Shown piece by piece: positions 47,306 through 55,631 of a stretch of DNA of 64,000 nt. The position numbers were made by a program, and so were the translations under genes. The stretch is from JAJPKK01 sp963807015 (GTDB lineage Bacteria > Pseudomonadota > Alphaproteobacteria > Rhizobiales > Xanthobacteraceae): NCBI GenBank assembly GCA_963807015.1, contig CAWEAS010000015.1, forward strand, positions 124,001-188,000, read 5' to 3'. Below the pieces are notes generated by a model, which was not told where the DNA came from, ran no database searches, and saw nothing but the letters and a program-made list of their open reading frames with translations. How positions within the stretch are numbered: position 1 is the first letter of the stretch; each line of letters begins with the position of its first letter.

Positions 47306-47878
47306 GACAATAGCTTACCGAGATGAGCATGTTGATAAAAATAACAATCAATTTCTCGAGGAGAATCGATATGGAAGTTGCCAAAAAAATGTCATTATTA
47401 CTCATGGTATTAATGGCTTTAAACAGTGTAGCCATGGATAAAAAACCGCCGCCAGGGAGTGGGTTAACGATACCCTATGACCACAATCTTCGACTTGTAT
47501 TTATGGGGAAAACCGGGGCGGGCAAAAGCACTTTAATTAATGCATTTTATAACTATGCGCAACAAGTAAAATGGAATGATACGCAAAAGCATTATCCCAT
47601 CCCCACCGAATTTCAACCATGCACGGTAATTGAATATCAAGGCAGAAACACAGAAGTCCATAAGAAAGGCCAATTAGAATCAGTTACTCAGGACCCTTCT
47701 GAATATGTAAGCCGGGGAAAGAATTTTGTCGTGAGCTTGGTCGATTGTCCCGGTGTGGCAGATACCGGCGGGATTGAGAAGGACATTATTAATACGGTAA
47801 AAATAGCCGAGCGGTACCTGTCAACAATATGGGACAAATTCGAGCGTAATTTAACGCCCAAAATTCAACTGCTCATTC

Positions 47879-48913
47879 CTACGTTTTTTTTGCCTTTAGA
47901 GCCACAACCTCCCGATTATTCGAACTTAATTGACTATTTGCCGCCTTGGGCGGGTTGATCCAGACCTCTTTGGCCAATTTTTGGGTTTTGGGTCGGCCTT
48001 GCACAAACCTCTCTTGGTGGCGTTCAAAAGCCTCAGACTTGATTTGGGCTCGACATGCTAATATTTTATCAGCCCAGCCGCTATGCACAGATGCTGGTGT
48101 TAGCATATTAATGCCAGAGTGATAGTGCTCATTGTTGTACCAATTAAAAAAGTCTAGACAAAAACTATTAGCATCCTCGATAGAACCAAAACGATCGGGG
48201 TAAGTTAAGCAATATTTCATCGTTTTAAATTGAGACTCAGAATATGGATTATCATTCGACACTCGAGGACGTGAATGGCTTTTCGTCACACCAAGATGCG
48301 CGTAAAGCTCAGCAACACTTTTTGATTTCATCGACGGACCACGATCGGCGTGAATGGTGAGGCTATCGCGAAGGATACCTTGGGACTGACAAGTCTCGTC
48401 GATAAAGTTCTTGGCAAGCTCAGCGCTTTCTTTGTAGGCAAGCATCCAACCAACGACATAGCGACTGTAAACATCGAGCATCACGTAAAGCTGATAATAT
48501 TCAAGCTTGTCTGGCCCACGCAGGCGCGTTATATCCCAGGTCCACAGCTGTTTGGGCCCGGTCGCCAAAAGCTCTGGTCTTTTATATAAAGGATGTTTTC
48601 GTAAGTGCCGGCGCTCTTTGACCTCGTTATTAGCCGCTAAAATGCGATACATTGTGCGTTCAGATGCAATATAACGTCCCTCATCGAGCAGATGATGGTA
48701 AACTTGCGGCGCCGGCAAATCCATAAATCTTTCCTCGTGAAAAAGCTCCAGCACAGCCTGACGTTCATCAGCGCTCAGGCATCGCGGGCTCGTGCGCGGC
48801 TTGGCTACTTTGGGGCCTTGTTTAAGCCTATAGTAGCTAGATTTGGGGAAATCGATCCACTCACAAGCCGTCGACAAAGGCAAGCAAGTGCTTCGATTAT
48901 TTATCATATTCAC
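47879..48913 (-). CDS. IS3-family transposase OrfB (integrase core)
   Basis: A 344-residue rve-type integrase: HTH_21-like N-terminus (ERTMYRILAANNEVKERRH), catalytic Asp in TWDITRL, Asp in IHADRGPSM, and Glu in SNDNPYSESQFKTMKY. Its start overlaps the OrfA stop by 4 bases, so translation is coupled. Intact. Confidence 0.92.
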   Translation of the reverse strand: MNMINNRSTCLPLSTACEWIDFPKSSYYRLKQGPKVAKPRTSPRCLSADERQAVLELFHEERFMDLPAPQVYHHLLDEGRYIASERTMYRILAANNEVKERRHLRKHPLYKRPELLATGPKQLWTWDITRLRGPDKLEYYQLYVMLDVYSRYVVGWMLAYKESAELAKNFIDETCQSQGILRDSLTIHADRGPSMKSKSVAELYAHLGVTKSHSRPRVSNDNPYSESQFKTMKYCLTYPDRFGSIEDANSFCLDFFNWYNNEHYHSGINMLTPASVHSGWADKILACRAQIKSEAFERHQERFVQGRPKTQKLAKEVWINPPKAANSQLSSNNREVVALKAKKT

Positions 48914-49329
48914 TGTTTGCTCCCGTTGCTTTCGTCCCGATCGAGATCCAAGATCTTGGCAATTTTTTTTTGCAAATCGATAATAGCCTCGGCCTGTTCC
49001 AGCCGCTTTTTGAGCGCAGCGTTTTCTTTTTCAAGTTTTTTAAGCCGCTCCCACTCCTCATCGCTCAGTAATTTTTCCGGACCACGCTTGTGCTTACGGC
49101 TAGCTGAAAGCTTGCCATTAGCCTCTGCTATACGCCACGCATGAAGGGTAGAAGAAGATAGCCCCTCCCGCCTTAGAAGCGCTCCTAGCTCACCAGGGGC
49201 GCGGCATAGCCCAGCCATGGCTACCACTTTCTTTTTATAGGCAAGGCTATACTGCCTCTTGCGGCCTGAACCATCGATTTTGCTCGATTTATTTTTATCC
49301 TTATTTTTCGATAAGTTATACTTTTCCAT
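48910..49329 (-). CDS. IS3-family transposase OrfA
   Basis: A 139-residue protein with an HTH (YSLAYKKKVVAMAGLCRAPGELGALLRREGLSSSTLHAWR) and a leucine-zipper coiled coil (EEWERLKKLEKENAALKKRLEQAEAII). Provides end recognition for the OrfB integrase. Confidence 0.9.
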   Translation of the reverse strand: MEKYNLSKNKDKNKSSKIDGSGRKRQYSLAYKKKVVAMAGLCRAPGELGALLRREGLSSSTLHAWRIAEANGKLSASRKHKRGPEKLLSDEEWERLKKLEKENAALKKRLEQAEAIIDLQKKIAKILDLDRDESNGSKQ

Positions 49330-50738
49330 TGTACTACCATAATCACGCCCGGTTATTCGTTAAACTAGTGCGAATTTTTTGTCTCAGGCTTATTGGCAGG
49401 TAGGGGAGTTTGTAGAGCGCGTGGGTGATTTTAATGCCATATGTATAGTTTTACCCGTAACGGTTAACCGAGAGACTCCAGAGACTAAGTACATAATTGA
49501 GCAGATAAAAACGATCATACCCGCAAGCGCTCTGAATCGTGTATTCATCTGTGTAAGCTATAGCACCGCCGAGAACAGTAACATTGTTGATTTCGTAAAA
49601 TCGGTAGGGTTGCTGCCAGAAAACATATTTTATTTTGACAATTACGCCATTAGCAAGGACGGCTATAAGGTTGATATTACCGTTGATATAAATGGAGGTG
49701 ATCCACAATTAGACGATCCATTTAGCTCAAGCACCAATTCAGTTTCGTATGAAGATCGAAAAAAGATCAAGGATGCGCGCAAGGTAAAAGCAACGTGGGA
49801 AAGCTCCAATGAAGAATTTTATAGAATGCTTGGAAAAGCCAAGAATTTAGGGCGTTTTTCTTCAGAACCCATAAAGCGTATTTCCAAACTTAAAAACTCG
49901 GCGTTACAGAAAATTTTAGAAGCATTCAATAAAATAGACGCTATTGAACAAACCGAAGCAAAGATACATTTGGCTAAAGGCAACCTGCAAAGGGCGTTAG
50001 ATGTCTATAACCTTGCGCTTCAAAGCAAAAACAGTGCTGATATTGCTTTAGCCCAGGCACAACTAGATAAGCAAGCGGCGGATGCATTGGAGCTTTTTGA
50101 CACCTATGAGGAAACCGAAGTTGATGATAACGTACACAATACTTTTTGTAAGAATTGTCAGTGGGATTGCCATGCCCCATGCGGTTTGGACTTTCTGGGT
50201 AAGGATGCCTGTGATCACCTGACTGGCTGTTCGTGCATGTCAAATAATAGTTGTACGGTATGTCCAAGAAAATGCCCCTATCATTACCATCGCCATCAAA
50301 AGAAAGTAATTAAGGTTACTAAAAAGCAGGAAAAATCCGGGGTACGCAGTCAACAAAGTAGCGCATCATCGAACTCCAGTTCCTGGCAACAAACGGTGAA
50401 TACCAGAACAAATGATTTGAATACGAAACAAAAAGATAGGGATAATCAAAACACCATCCTTAATGACCTTAAGACTCACTTGGATTGCCTTAAAAAGGAC
50501 CGCGAAGATCTGCAACACAAGATCGTTGAACTCTATGTGGAGTTAGGCAAAGTATCCATGTCTTCGATTAATTTTCATATAGGAGAATATTTTGATCTCC
50601 GCATCCGTAACGAAACAGAGCAAGACAAAAAAGCCAAGCTTATGCGTGACCAAGCTTTTTATGTGGAGCAAGTTGACCTCTATAAGAAAAGAATGGCCCA
50701 AAACAGTCAATAGTATTTCTTGAAAGCTCGAAGGCTAA

Positions 50739-50770
50739 AAGACCCAGCATTCATGAGGAGGCTGGGTCTT
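50739..50770 (+). terminator. Intrinsic terminator after GTPase B
   Basis: Stem AAGACCCAGC / GCTGGGTCTT (10 bp perfect) with a 12-base loop, followed by a T-rich stretch (GTTTAATTCTTTT). Separates the accessory region from the phage operon. Confidence 0.8.
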
Positions 50771-50832
50771 GTTTAATTCTTTTCCCAGAACAGAGATGAA
50801 AAAACCGATCTCTTGTGGCTGAGTTTTTTGAT

Positions 50833-50875
50833 CCTCAAAAAAAAGGCCTCAATCACCACTGCCATCCCTTAAACT
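50833..50875 (+). promoter_or_regulatory. Candidate phage late promoter 1 (before small terminase), leaderless
   Basis: Contains a 23-bp element, CCTC-A8-GGCCTCAATCA (50833-50855), shared with 55583-55605 except for one base. Its end is exactly 26 bases before ATG 50882. TAAACT at 50870-50875 fits a -10 box whose start point would fall on or next to the ATG. There is no Shine-Dalgarno before this ATG. Confidence 0.6.
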
Positions 50876-50881
50876 ATCCCC

Positions 50882-51397
50882 ATGATAAATCTCTGTGACC
50901 AACAACCAAAAGAATCGAGCCGCGCCTTCGCGGCCTTTGTAGTCTATCGTGACCTCGGTCTGCGCCGATCGTGTCATGCGGTGGCTCAACAGCTCAAGCT
51001 AAACCCCTCATCGGTGCTGGAGCTGTCAAAACGCCACCACTGGCAAGAGCGGGTGAGGGCGTGGGATGCCCACATCGATCAAGAGACCCAAAAAGCCCAA
51101 CTCGAAGCCGTTAAAATCATGAAGAAGCGGCAGATAGCTTTAGCCTTAAAGGCGCAAAAAGCGGCCGAGAAGGGGCTTAGAAAATTTATCGCTCAGTTTA
51201 ACGATGACCGCATCGCACCCTCAACCATAAAGCCCGATGGCTTATCCAAACTGCTCGATACCGGCTGCCGTCTAGAACGCCTAAACCGTGACGAGCCTGA
51301 GCAGAACGTAACACTTACTCAAGGATCTAAGTTCGACAATCTTTCGCTTGAAGAGTGTGAACTTTTGCGTTCTTTGATGGCCAAGGCTCAGGGGTGA
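50882..51397 (+). CDS. Phage small terminase subunit
   Basis: A 171-residue protein. The N-terminal HTH (VVYRDLGLRRSCHAVAQQLKLNPSSVLELSKRHHWQERVRAWDAHID) matches phage TerS DNA-binding domains. It is followed by a helical oligomerisation region and a C-terminal tail (FDNLSLEECELLRSLMAKAQ) typical for binding the large subunit. First gene of the head operon, 3 bases before TerL. Confidence 0.82.
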   Translation: MINLCDQQPKESSRAFAAFVVYRDLGLRRSCHAVAQQLKLNPSSVLELSKRHHWQERVRAWDAHIDQETQKAQLEAVKIMKKRQIALALKAQKAAEKGLRKFIAQFNDDRIAPSTIKPDGLSKLLDTGCRLERLNRDEPEQNVTLTQGSKFDNLSLEECELLRSLMAKAQG

Positions 51398-51400
51398 GGC

Positions 51401-52873
51401 ATGATTCCCAACCAGGATTTGATTGAGCTTGAGCGTTCCATTATCGCAAAAGGTGGTTTGCATAATTTTATTCGCTTAGCGTGGCATCAGGTTGAACCAG
51501 CGCGACCTTTCATTTCGGGATGGCATATCGCTGCTATTGCGGAGCATTTAGAGGCTATAACGGCCGGAAAACTCACCAGGCTCGTAATCAATATTCCTCC
51601 CGGTTGCATGAAGAGCCTCACCTGCTGTGTGTTTTGGCCCGCTTGGGTGTGGACTATCAAGCCCGAGACCAAATGGATCTATGCCTCGTATTCCATGGGC
51701 CTTTCCCAACGCGACAATCTACGCATGCGGCGTCTGATCGAAAGTGATTGGTATCAACAACGCTTTGGCCAATCCTTCAAACCACTCAAAGATAATTGGG
51801 GCGCTATAAAATTTATCAACGACCACGCCGGCTACCGGTTATGCACCTCAACCGACGGCACGGTCACCGGAGAGCATGCTGATGTGCAGGTGTGCGATGA
51901 CCCTATAAAGCCGCAGGATGCCCGTGGAGGTGGGCTGGCCACCAAGACCGCCCTCAATGGGTGCCTCGAATGGTGGAGTGAGACTATGGCCTCCCGGCTC
52001 ATCGATTTCGATAAGTCAGCTCGGGTCATCATCATGCAGCGCCTTCATATTCACGATTTGGCCGGGGCGGTTTTGAAAGAAGGTGGGTATGAGCATCTTT
52101 GTTTGCCCATGGAATATGAGCCTAAAACTATCTCCAGCGGCTCCATAGGTTTTAAGGATCCCCGTAAAGATAAGGGCGAGTTGTTGTGGCCACAGCGGTT
52201 TTCTGATGAAGCCATCAAACAGCTGAAAAAAGAGCTCGGTCCGCGAGGGGAAGCATCTCAACTGCAACAACAGCCGGTGCCTATCTCAGGGTCGGTGTTT
52301 GAGAAAGAACACGTCAAACATTGGTTAGAAAGACCGACAATCAAAACAGTGGTGTCATCGTGGGACTGCACCTTCAAAGAAACCGGCTCTTCCTACGTGG
52401 TAGGACAGGTGTGGGGTGTTACCGCTGACTGCGAAAGTTATGTCCTGCTTGATCAAATCCGCCAACGTATGAGCTTTAGCCAAACCCTTTCGGCCATCAG
52501 AAAGATAGCTCGTCTTTATCCCACCAGTTCCGCCCACCTGATTGAAGAAAAAGCCAACGGTAGTGCCATCATCGACACACTGCGCGACCAAATTCCGGGT
52601 ATTACGCCTGTATTACCTTTGGGTGGCAAAGAGGCTCGAGCTCACGCCGTGGAAAGTTTATGGAGCAGTGGTCACGTTCTATTACCTCATCCAGACCATC
52701 ATCCGTGGGTCAACGATTTTATCCAAGAGCTGCTCGAGTTTCCCAGTTCTCTTCATGATGACCAGGTTGATGCTATGACCCAGGCCTTATCGTGGCTGCG
52801 CGAGCGGGTATTGCGCTTAAAAACCTTCACCCGCTCAATGAATAATATGGGGAATTTGTCATGCTTTCTTTAA
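51401..52873 (+). CDS. terL: Phage large terminase subunit
   Basis: A 490-residue protein. ATPase: VINIPPGCMKSLTCCVFWPAW (Walker A variant PPGCMKS) and ADVQVCDDPIKP (Walker B). Nuclease: SSWDCTFKETGSSYVVGQVWG (Asp), AHLIEEKANGSAIIDTL (Glu) and SSLHDDQVDAMTQALSWL (Asp). Cuts and pumps the genome into the prohead. Stop overlaps the portal start by 13 bases. Confidence 0.93.
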   Translation: MIPNQDLIELERSIIAKGGLHNFIRLAWHQVEPARPFISGWHIAAIAEHLEAITAGKLTRLVINIPPGCMKSLTCCVFWPAWVWTIKPETKWIYASYSMGLSQRDNLRMRRLIESDWYQQRFGQSFKPLKDNWGAIKFINDHAGYRLCTSTDGTVTGEHADVQVCDDPIKPQDARGGGLATKTALNGCLEWWSETMASRLIDFDKSARVIIMQRLHIHDLAGAVLKEGGYEHLCLPMEYEPKTISSGSIGFKDPRKDKGELLWPQRFSDEAIKQLKKELGPRGEASQLQQQPVPISGSVFEKEHVKHWLERPTIKTVVSSWDCTFKETGSSYVVGQVWGVTADCESYVLLDQIRQRMSFSQTLSAIRKIARLYPTSSAHLIEEKANGSAIIDTLRDQIPGITPVLPLGGKEARAHAVESLWSSGHVLLPHPDHHPWVNDFIQELLEFPSSLHDDQVDAMTQALSWLRERVLRLKTFTRSMNNMGNLSCFL

Positions 52874-54102
52874 CCGAGCGTAACGATAGTTGGCACAATC
52901 TCTTGTCGGGGCTTGGCACGGCTCGCGATAAATCCCTTTATACCCACCTATCGCCAAGCCTACACTTTCCGCCAGAATATCTAGAACAGCTCTATGTAAA
53001 CGATGATATCGCAGCCCGCATATGCGATCTGGTGCCTTATGAGATGCTCCGGCAGGGTGTGACGATCAAGGTCGATGATGAGCCATTTATCTGGGAAGGA
53101 TTAAACGATGTTTTACGCGATGCTCTGGTGAGATGCCGCATCTTTGGGACCGCTTTTATCTATATAGGCGCCGATGATGGGCAAGCCCAAGAGCAGCCAT
53201 TGATAGTATCAAGCGTTAACGGTGTGCGCTTTCTGAACGTTTTGACCACCAAAGATGTAAGCCATCAATCTTTTTACGCCGATCCTAACGATGCCAACTA
53301 TGGCTATTGTGAGCTTTATCGGCTGAACTCTTCTATGGAGCACCAAAGTGCGGCCATCCATGAATCACGATTGATACCGCTTTTTACCATGCCGCCGTTA
53401 AATCATCGGCAATTTCCTCCCAGCCTCTTGCAGCGCATCTATCCGGTACTGCAGCAATTCCACACGGCCTGGCAAGCCACTGCCCATCTGATGACCGATG
53501 CGGCGCAGGGGGTATTTAAGCTGAAAGGTTTGCACAGCGCGGTGGCCTCTAACCGCAGCGAAGAGCTGATAAAGCGTATGGCCTTGGTAGATATGAGCCG
53601 CTCGGTGTCCCGAAGTATTCTTTTAGATGCCGAAGATGAGGACTTTAGGCGTGATTCATATGGTTTTGCGGGTATCCCCGAAATATTAGATAAGATGATG
53701 CTCCGCCTAGCCGCGGCAGCCCGATTGCCGGTTTCGCTTCTTATGGGCCAAGCACCTGCAGGTATGAATGCTACGGGAGAGAGCGATACCCGCTTCTTTT
53801 ATGACCAGGTTCGAGCTGAGCAGGAAGCCTTAAAGCCCAAGATAGAACGCCTAGTCAAGATCATGAATGGCGATGACAATATCGAGGTCAGCATAGAGTT
53901 CCCCGCCTTATGGCAGATGACCGACCGGGAAAAAGCCGAGCTACGCCGTATGGAAGCCGAAACCGATCGTATTTATCTGCAAGAGGGTGTGCTGTTGCCC
54001 GAAGAGGTTGCCATCAAACGGTTTAGCGATGGTGATTTTGTTATCGATATCAATTCACGGGCAGATTTAGCCCATAGCGAAAGGAGTAATGATGTTGAAT
54101 GA
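52861..54102 (+). CDS. Phage portal protein, DUF1073 family
   Basis: A 413-residue protein of the DUF1073 portal family: NDDIAARICDLVPYEMLRQGVTIK, AFIYIGADDG, the HESRLIPLF segment, and ARLPVSLLMGQAPAGMNATGESDTRFFYDQVRAEQEALKPKIERLV near the C-terminus. Forms the dodecameric ring for DNA entry. Database names for this family sometimes mention the anti-CBASS protein Acb1; in this position portal is the sensible role. Confidence 0.88.
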   Translation: MLSLTERNDSWHNLLSGLGTARDKSLYTHLSPSLHFPPEYLEQLYVNDDIAARICDLVPYEMLRQGVTIKVDDEPFIWEGLNDVLRDALVRCRIFGTAFIYIGADDGQAQEQPLIVSSVNGVRFLNVLTTKDVSHQSFYADPNDANYGYCELYRLNSSMEHQSAAIHESRLIPLFTMPPLNHRQFPPSLLQRIYPVLQQFHTAWQATAHLMTDAAQGVFKLKGLHSAVASNRSEELIKRMALVDMSRSVSRSILLDAEDEDFRRDSYGFAGIPEILDKMMLRLAAAARLPVSLLMGQAPAGMNATGESDTRFFYDQVRAEQEALKPKIERLVKIMNGDDNIEVSIEFPALWQMTDREKAELRRMEAETDRIYLQEGVLLPEEVAIKRFSDGDFVIDINSRADLAHSERSNDVE

Positions 54103-54268
54103 AAATATTAAAAAGGTGGCCGTTGGTGGTTCAGCTGTAGTTTTGGCTATTGCTATGGGATTGCAGACCTTTGTTTTTGGCCACAACGATCTTCAGGTGC
54201 TTAAGGACAGCGTAGCTAAACTTACCGAGCGTGTAGCACAGCTGGAAGTTATAAAAGTGCATGAGTAA
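54089..54268 (+). CDS. Small single-pass membrane protein
   Basis: A 59-residue frame from ATG 54089, 8 bases after AAGGAG: MMLNENIKKVAVGGSAVVLAIAMGLQTFVFG, then a short coiled coil (LQVLKDSVAKLTERVAQLEVIK). Starts inside the portal 3' end and overlaps the next start by 8 bases. One membrane helix plus coiled coil; function unknown, possibly virion-associated or spanin/holin-like. Confidence 0.6.
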   Translation: MMLNENIKKVAVGGSAVVLAIAMGLQTFVFGHNDLQVLKDSVAKLTERVAQLEVIKVHE

Positions 54269-54953
54269 GAAGTCTCCGACCATCAGAGGCTCTGCCCAGG
54301 CACGATTATTGTTATATCGTCTCCTGTCGGCTAATTTGGCTGAGGCGGAGCGGCGCTTATTGTCGGTCGATTCAACAACTTGGGAACAAATTGTTGCACA
54401 TCTTGAGGACGTGCTTGAGGCTGATACTCAAATAAAATCTAATCGAAACGTTTTAGCGCAAGCATTTTCTCATATCGATAAAACCACCCGCGAAGGTTTG
54501 CAAAAGCAGCTCGAACGCCTCACCGGCCAATCCCTGTGGTTGGGTGTGCATGCCACCTCCCTGTTGGAATCCTTTGTCGATGAGCACCTCACGCTAATAA
54601 AATCAGTACAGCGTGAGCATTTGGATAAGATAGGATTAGCCATTAAGCGCGGTATCCGCGAAGGCCGCTTGCACAAAGATATGGCCAAGGATATCCGCCA
54701 GATGACCAATATGAGTAAACGCCGGGCCCAGTTAATTGCTCGCAATGCGCCATTGCAATATAGCGGAGCGTTAACCAAGCATCATCAGATCAGCGCCGGT
54801 ATCAAACAATATCGCTGGCAAACCTCGCATGACGAGCGTGTGAGAGCGTCACATAAAAGCCGTGAAGGCAAAGTCTATAGTTGGGATGGCCCTGGCCCTC
54901 ATCCCCGCAGCGAGGTTAATTGCCGGTGTGATGCAATTCCGTTGTTACCTTAA
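54261..54953 (+). CDS. Mu gpF-like minor head protein
   Basis: A 230-residue protein ending in the Phage_Mu_F domain: MSKRRAQLIARNAPLQYSGALTKHHQISAGIKQYRWQTSHDERVRASHKSREGKVYSWDGPGPHPRSEVNCRCDAIPLL. The PGPHPRSEVNCRC ending is diagnostic. Injected or head-assembly minor protein, usual neighbour of the portal gene. Confidence 0.85.
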   Translation: MSKKSPTIRGSAQARLLLYRLLSANLAEAERRLLSVDSTTWEQIVAHLEDVLEADTQIKSNRNVLAQAFSHIDKTTREGLQKQLERLTGQSLWLGVHATSLLESFVDEHLTLIKSVQREHLDKIGLAIKRGIREGRLHKDMAKDIRQMTNMSKRRAQLIARNAPLQYSGALTKHHQISAGIKQYRWQTSHDERVRASHKSREGKVYSWDGPGPHPRSEVNCRCDAIPLLP

Positions 54954-55001
54954 GCCGCGCAAGCATGTACTAATTTAGCCAGTGTTTTTAACGTTGGATT
55001 T

Positions 55002-55280
55002 TTATTGCGAAGGCTGTGATAAAAGGTAGTTTTTGGAATTTCGGGCCTCTTTCATCAAATCCGTTTTATTTCTTGCTTCTAAATGGATATTTATAACTTC
55101 TATCACTCCTTCTGTATCTTCATTTTTGAGGCATTCCCAAATAGCTCTTCCGATTCGGTCTTCATCAAGAAGGGCTTTCGTAGGGTCGTAGACCTTCAAT
55201 TTTAAACCCGCTTTTAGGCTCCTAGTCGATATATTTTTTGAAGAGCCGCTTTGCTTGTGTGATTTTTTTGTTTTGGTCAT
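55002..55280 (-). CDS. Antitoxin of RelE/HigB-type module
   Basis: A 92-residue protein transcribed against the phage genes. A basic N-terminus, then LLDEDRIGRAIWECLKNEDTEGVIEVINIHLEARNKTDLMKEA, the pattern of addiction-module antidotes related to HigA-like proteins (HTH incomplete here). Overlaps the toxin gene by 59 bases. Confidence 0.72.
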   Translation of the reverse strand: MTKTKKSHKQSGSSKNISTRSLKAGLKLKVYDPTKALLDEDRIGRAIWECLKNEDTEGVIEVINIHLEARNKTDLMKEARNSKNYLLSQPSQ

Positions 55281-55521
55281 TTTTTCCTCCTCCTAACAAA
55301 ATAATAATGCTGCTTTCTGGTAAATACGCGTAGTATATACGGCGCCCATTTTTCCATCGTAGTTCCCAAACTTCGGTAGATTTTTCACCAACATAACGAT
55401 GGTCGCCAAAATGTTCTTCGTGCTGAATTTTGGATAACCGGTCATCGATTTGGACCTTAGCTTTTTCTGTTTGCTGCTCAAACCAAGCGGTATATTCTTC
55501 GGCTGGGAAAATCCTAATCAT
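55222..55521 (-). CDS. RelE/HigB-type toxin (addiction module killer family)
   Basis: A 99-residue toxin: IRIFPAEEYTAWFEQQTEKAKVQIDDRLSKIQHEEHFGDHRYVGEKSTEVWELRWKNGRRIYYAYLPESSIIILLGGGKNDQNKKITQAKRLFKKY. The RIYYAY and LLGGGKNDQNKDI-like segments are typical of this killer family, which cuts mRNA at the ribosome. Toxin-first order. GGAG precedes the start. Confidence 0.85.
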   Translation of the reverse strand: MIRIFPAEEYTAWFEQQTEKAKVQIDDRLSKIQHEEHFGDHRYVGEKSTEVWELRWKNGRRIYYAYLPESSIIILLGGGKNDQNKKITQAKRLFKKYID

Positions 55522-55534
55522 TCATACTCCATGA

Positions 55535-55550
55535 GTACAATATATTGTAC
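55535..55550. promoter_or_regulatory. 16-bp palindromic operator before the toxin gene
   Basis: Perfect palindrome GTACAATATATTGTAC, 14 bases upstream of the toxin start and overlapping where its -10 box would lie. Candidate binding site for the toxin-antitoxin complex. Confidence 0.65.
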
Positions 55551-55582
55551 CATTGTTCTTTTGGCAAGTAAAAAAATCCCAA

Positions 55583-55624
55583 CCTCAAAAAAAAGGCTTC
55601 AATCAGATCACCGGTCTTTATACT
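55583..55624 (+). promoter_or_regulatory. Candidate phage late promoter 2 (before prohead protease), leaderless
   Basis: Element CCTC-A8-GGCTTCAATCA (55583-55605) ends 26 bases before ATG 55632, the same spacing as at the terminase gene. TATACT at 55619-55624 would start transcription at about the ATG. No Shine-Dalgarno. It would restart late transcription downstream of the inverted toxin-antitoxin genes. Confidence 0.6.
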
Positions 55625-55631
55625 AAGCGAC

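Larger units (their letters stand above)
47812..49405. mobile_element. Complete IS3-family insertion sequence
   Basis: Ends CGGTACCTGTCAAC (left) and CCCTACCTGCCAAT (complement of right) form imperfect inverted repeats. The element is flanked by a 3-bp duplication GAG (47809-47811 and 49406-49408); removing the element and one GAG restores the GTPase frame. 1,594 bp with orfA and orfB on the minus strand. Confidence 0.9.
47371..50713 (+). pseudogene. Exported AIG1/septin-like GTPase B with cysteine-rich segment, split by an IS3 element
   Basis: Start at 47371 after CGAGGAG. Signal peptide (MSLLLMVLMALNSVAMD), then FMGKTGAGKSTLINAFYN (G1) and VSLVDCPGVADTGGIEKD (G3). The gene is broken at 47811 after VKIAE. 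The frame resumes exactly after the element and one duplicated GAG as FVERVGDFNAICIVLPVTVNRE. Further on are a helical region, a cysteine/histidine-rich segment (CKNCQWDCHAPC... and CTVCPRKCPYHYHRH, 50,150-50,290), then coiled coil to the stop. Without the insertion: about 582 residues. The cysteine pattern resembles that of animal and protist AIG-type GTPases, suggesting transfer from a eukaryote. Confidence 0.8.

Noticed and set aside
52861..54102. Anti-CBASS (Acb1-like) counter-defence protein
   Set aside because: Family names for DUF1073 can suggest this, but length, motifs and position between TerL and gpF-like genes indicate the portal.
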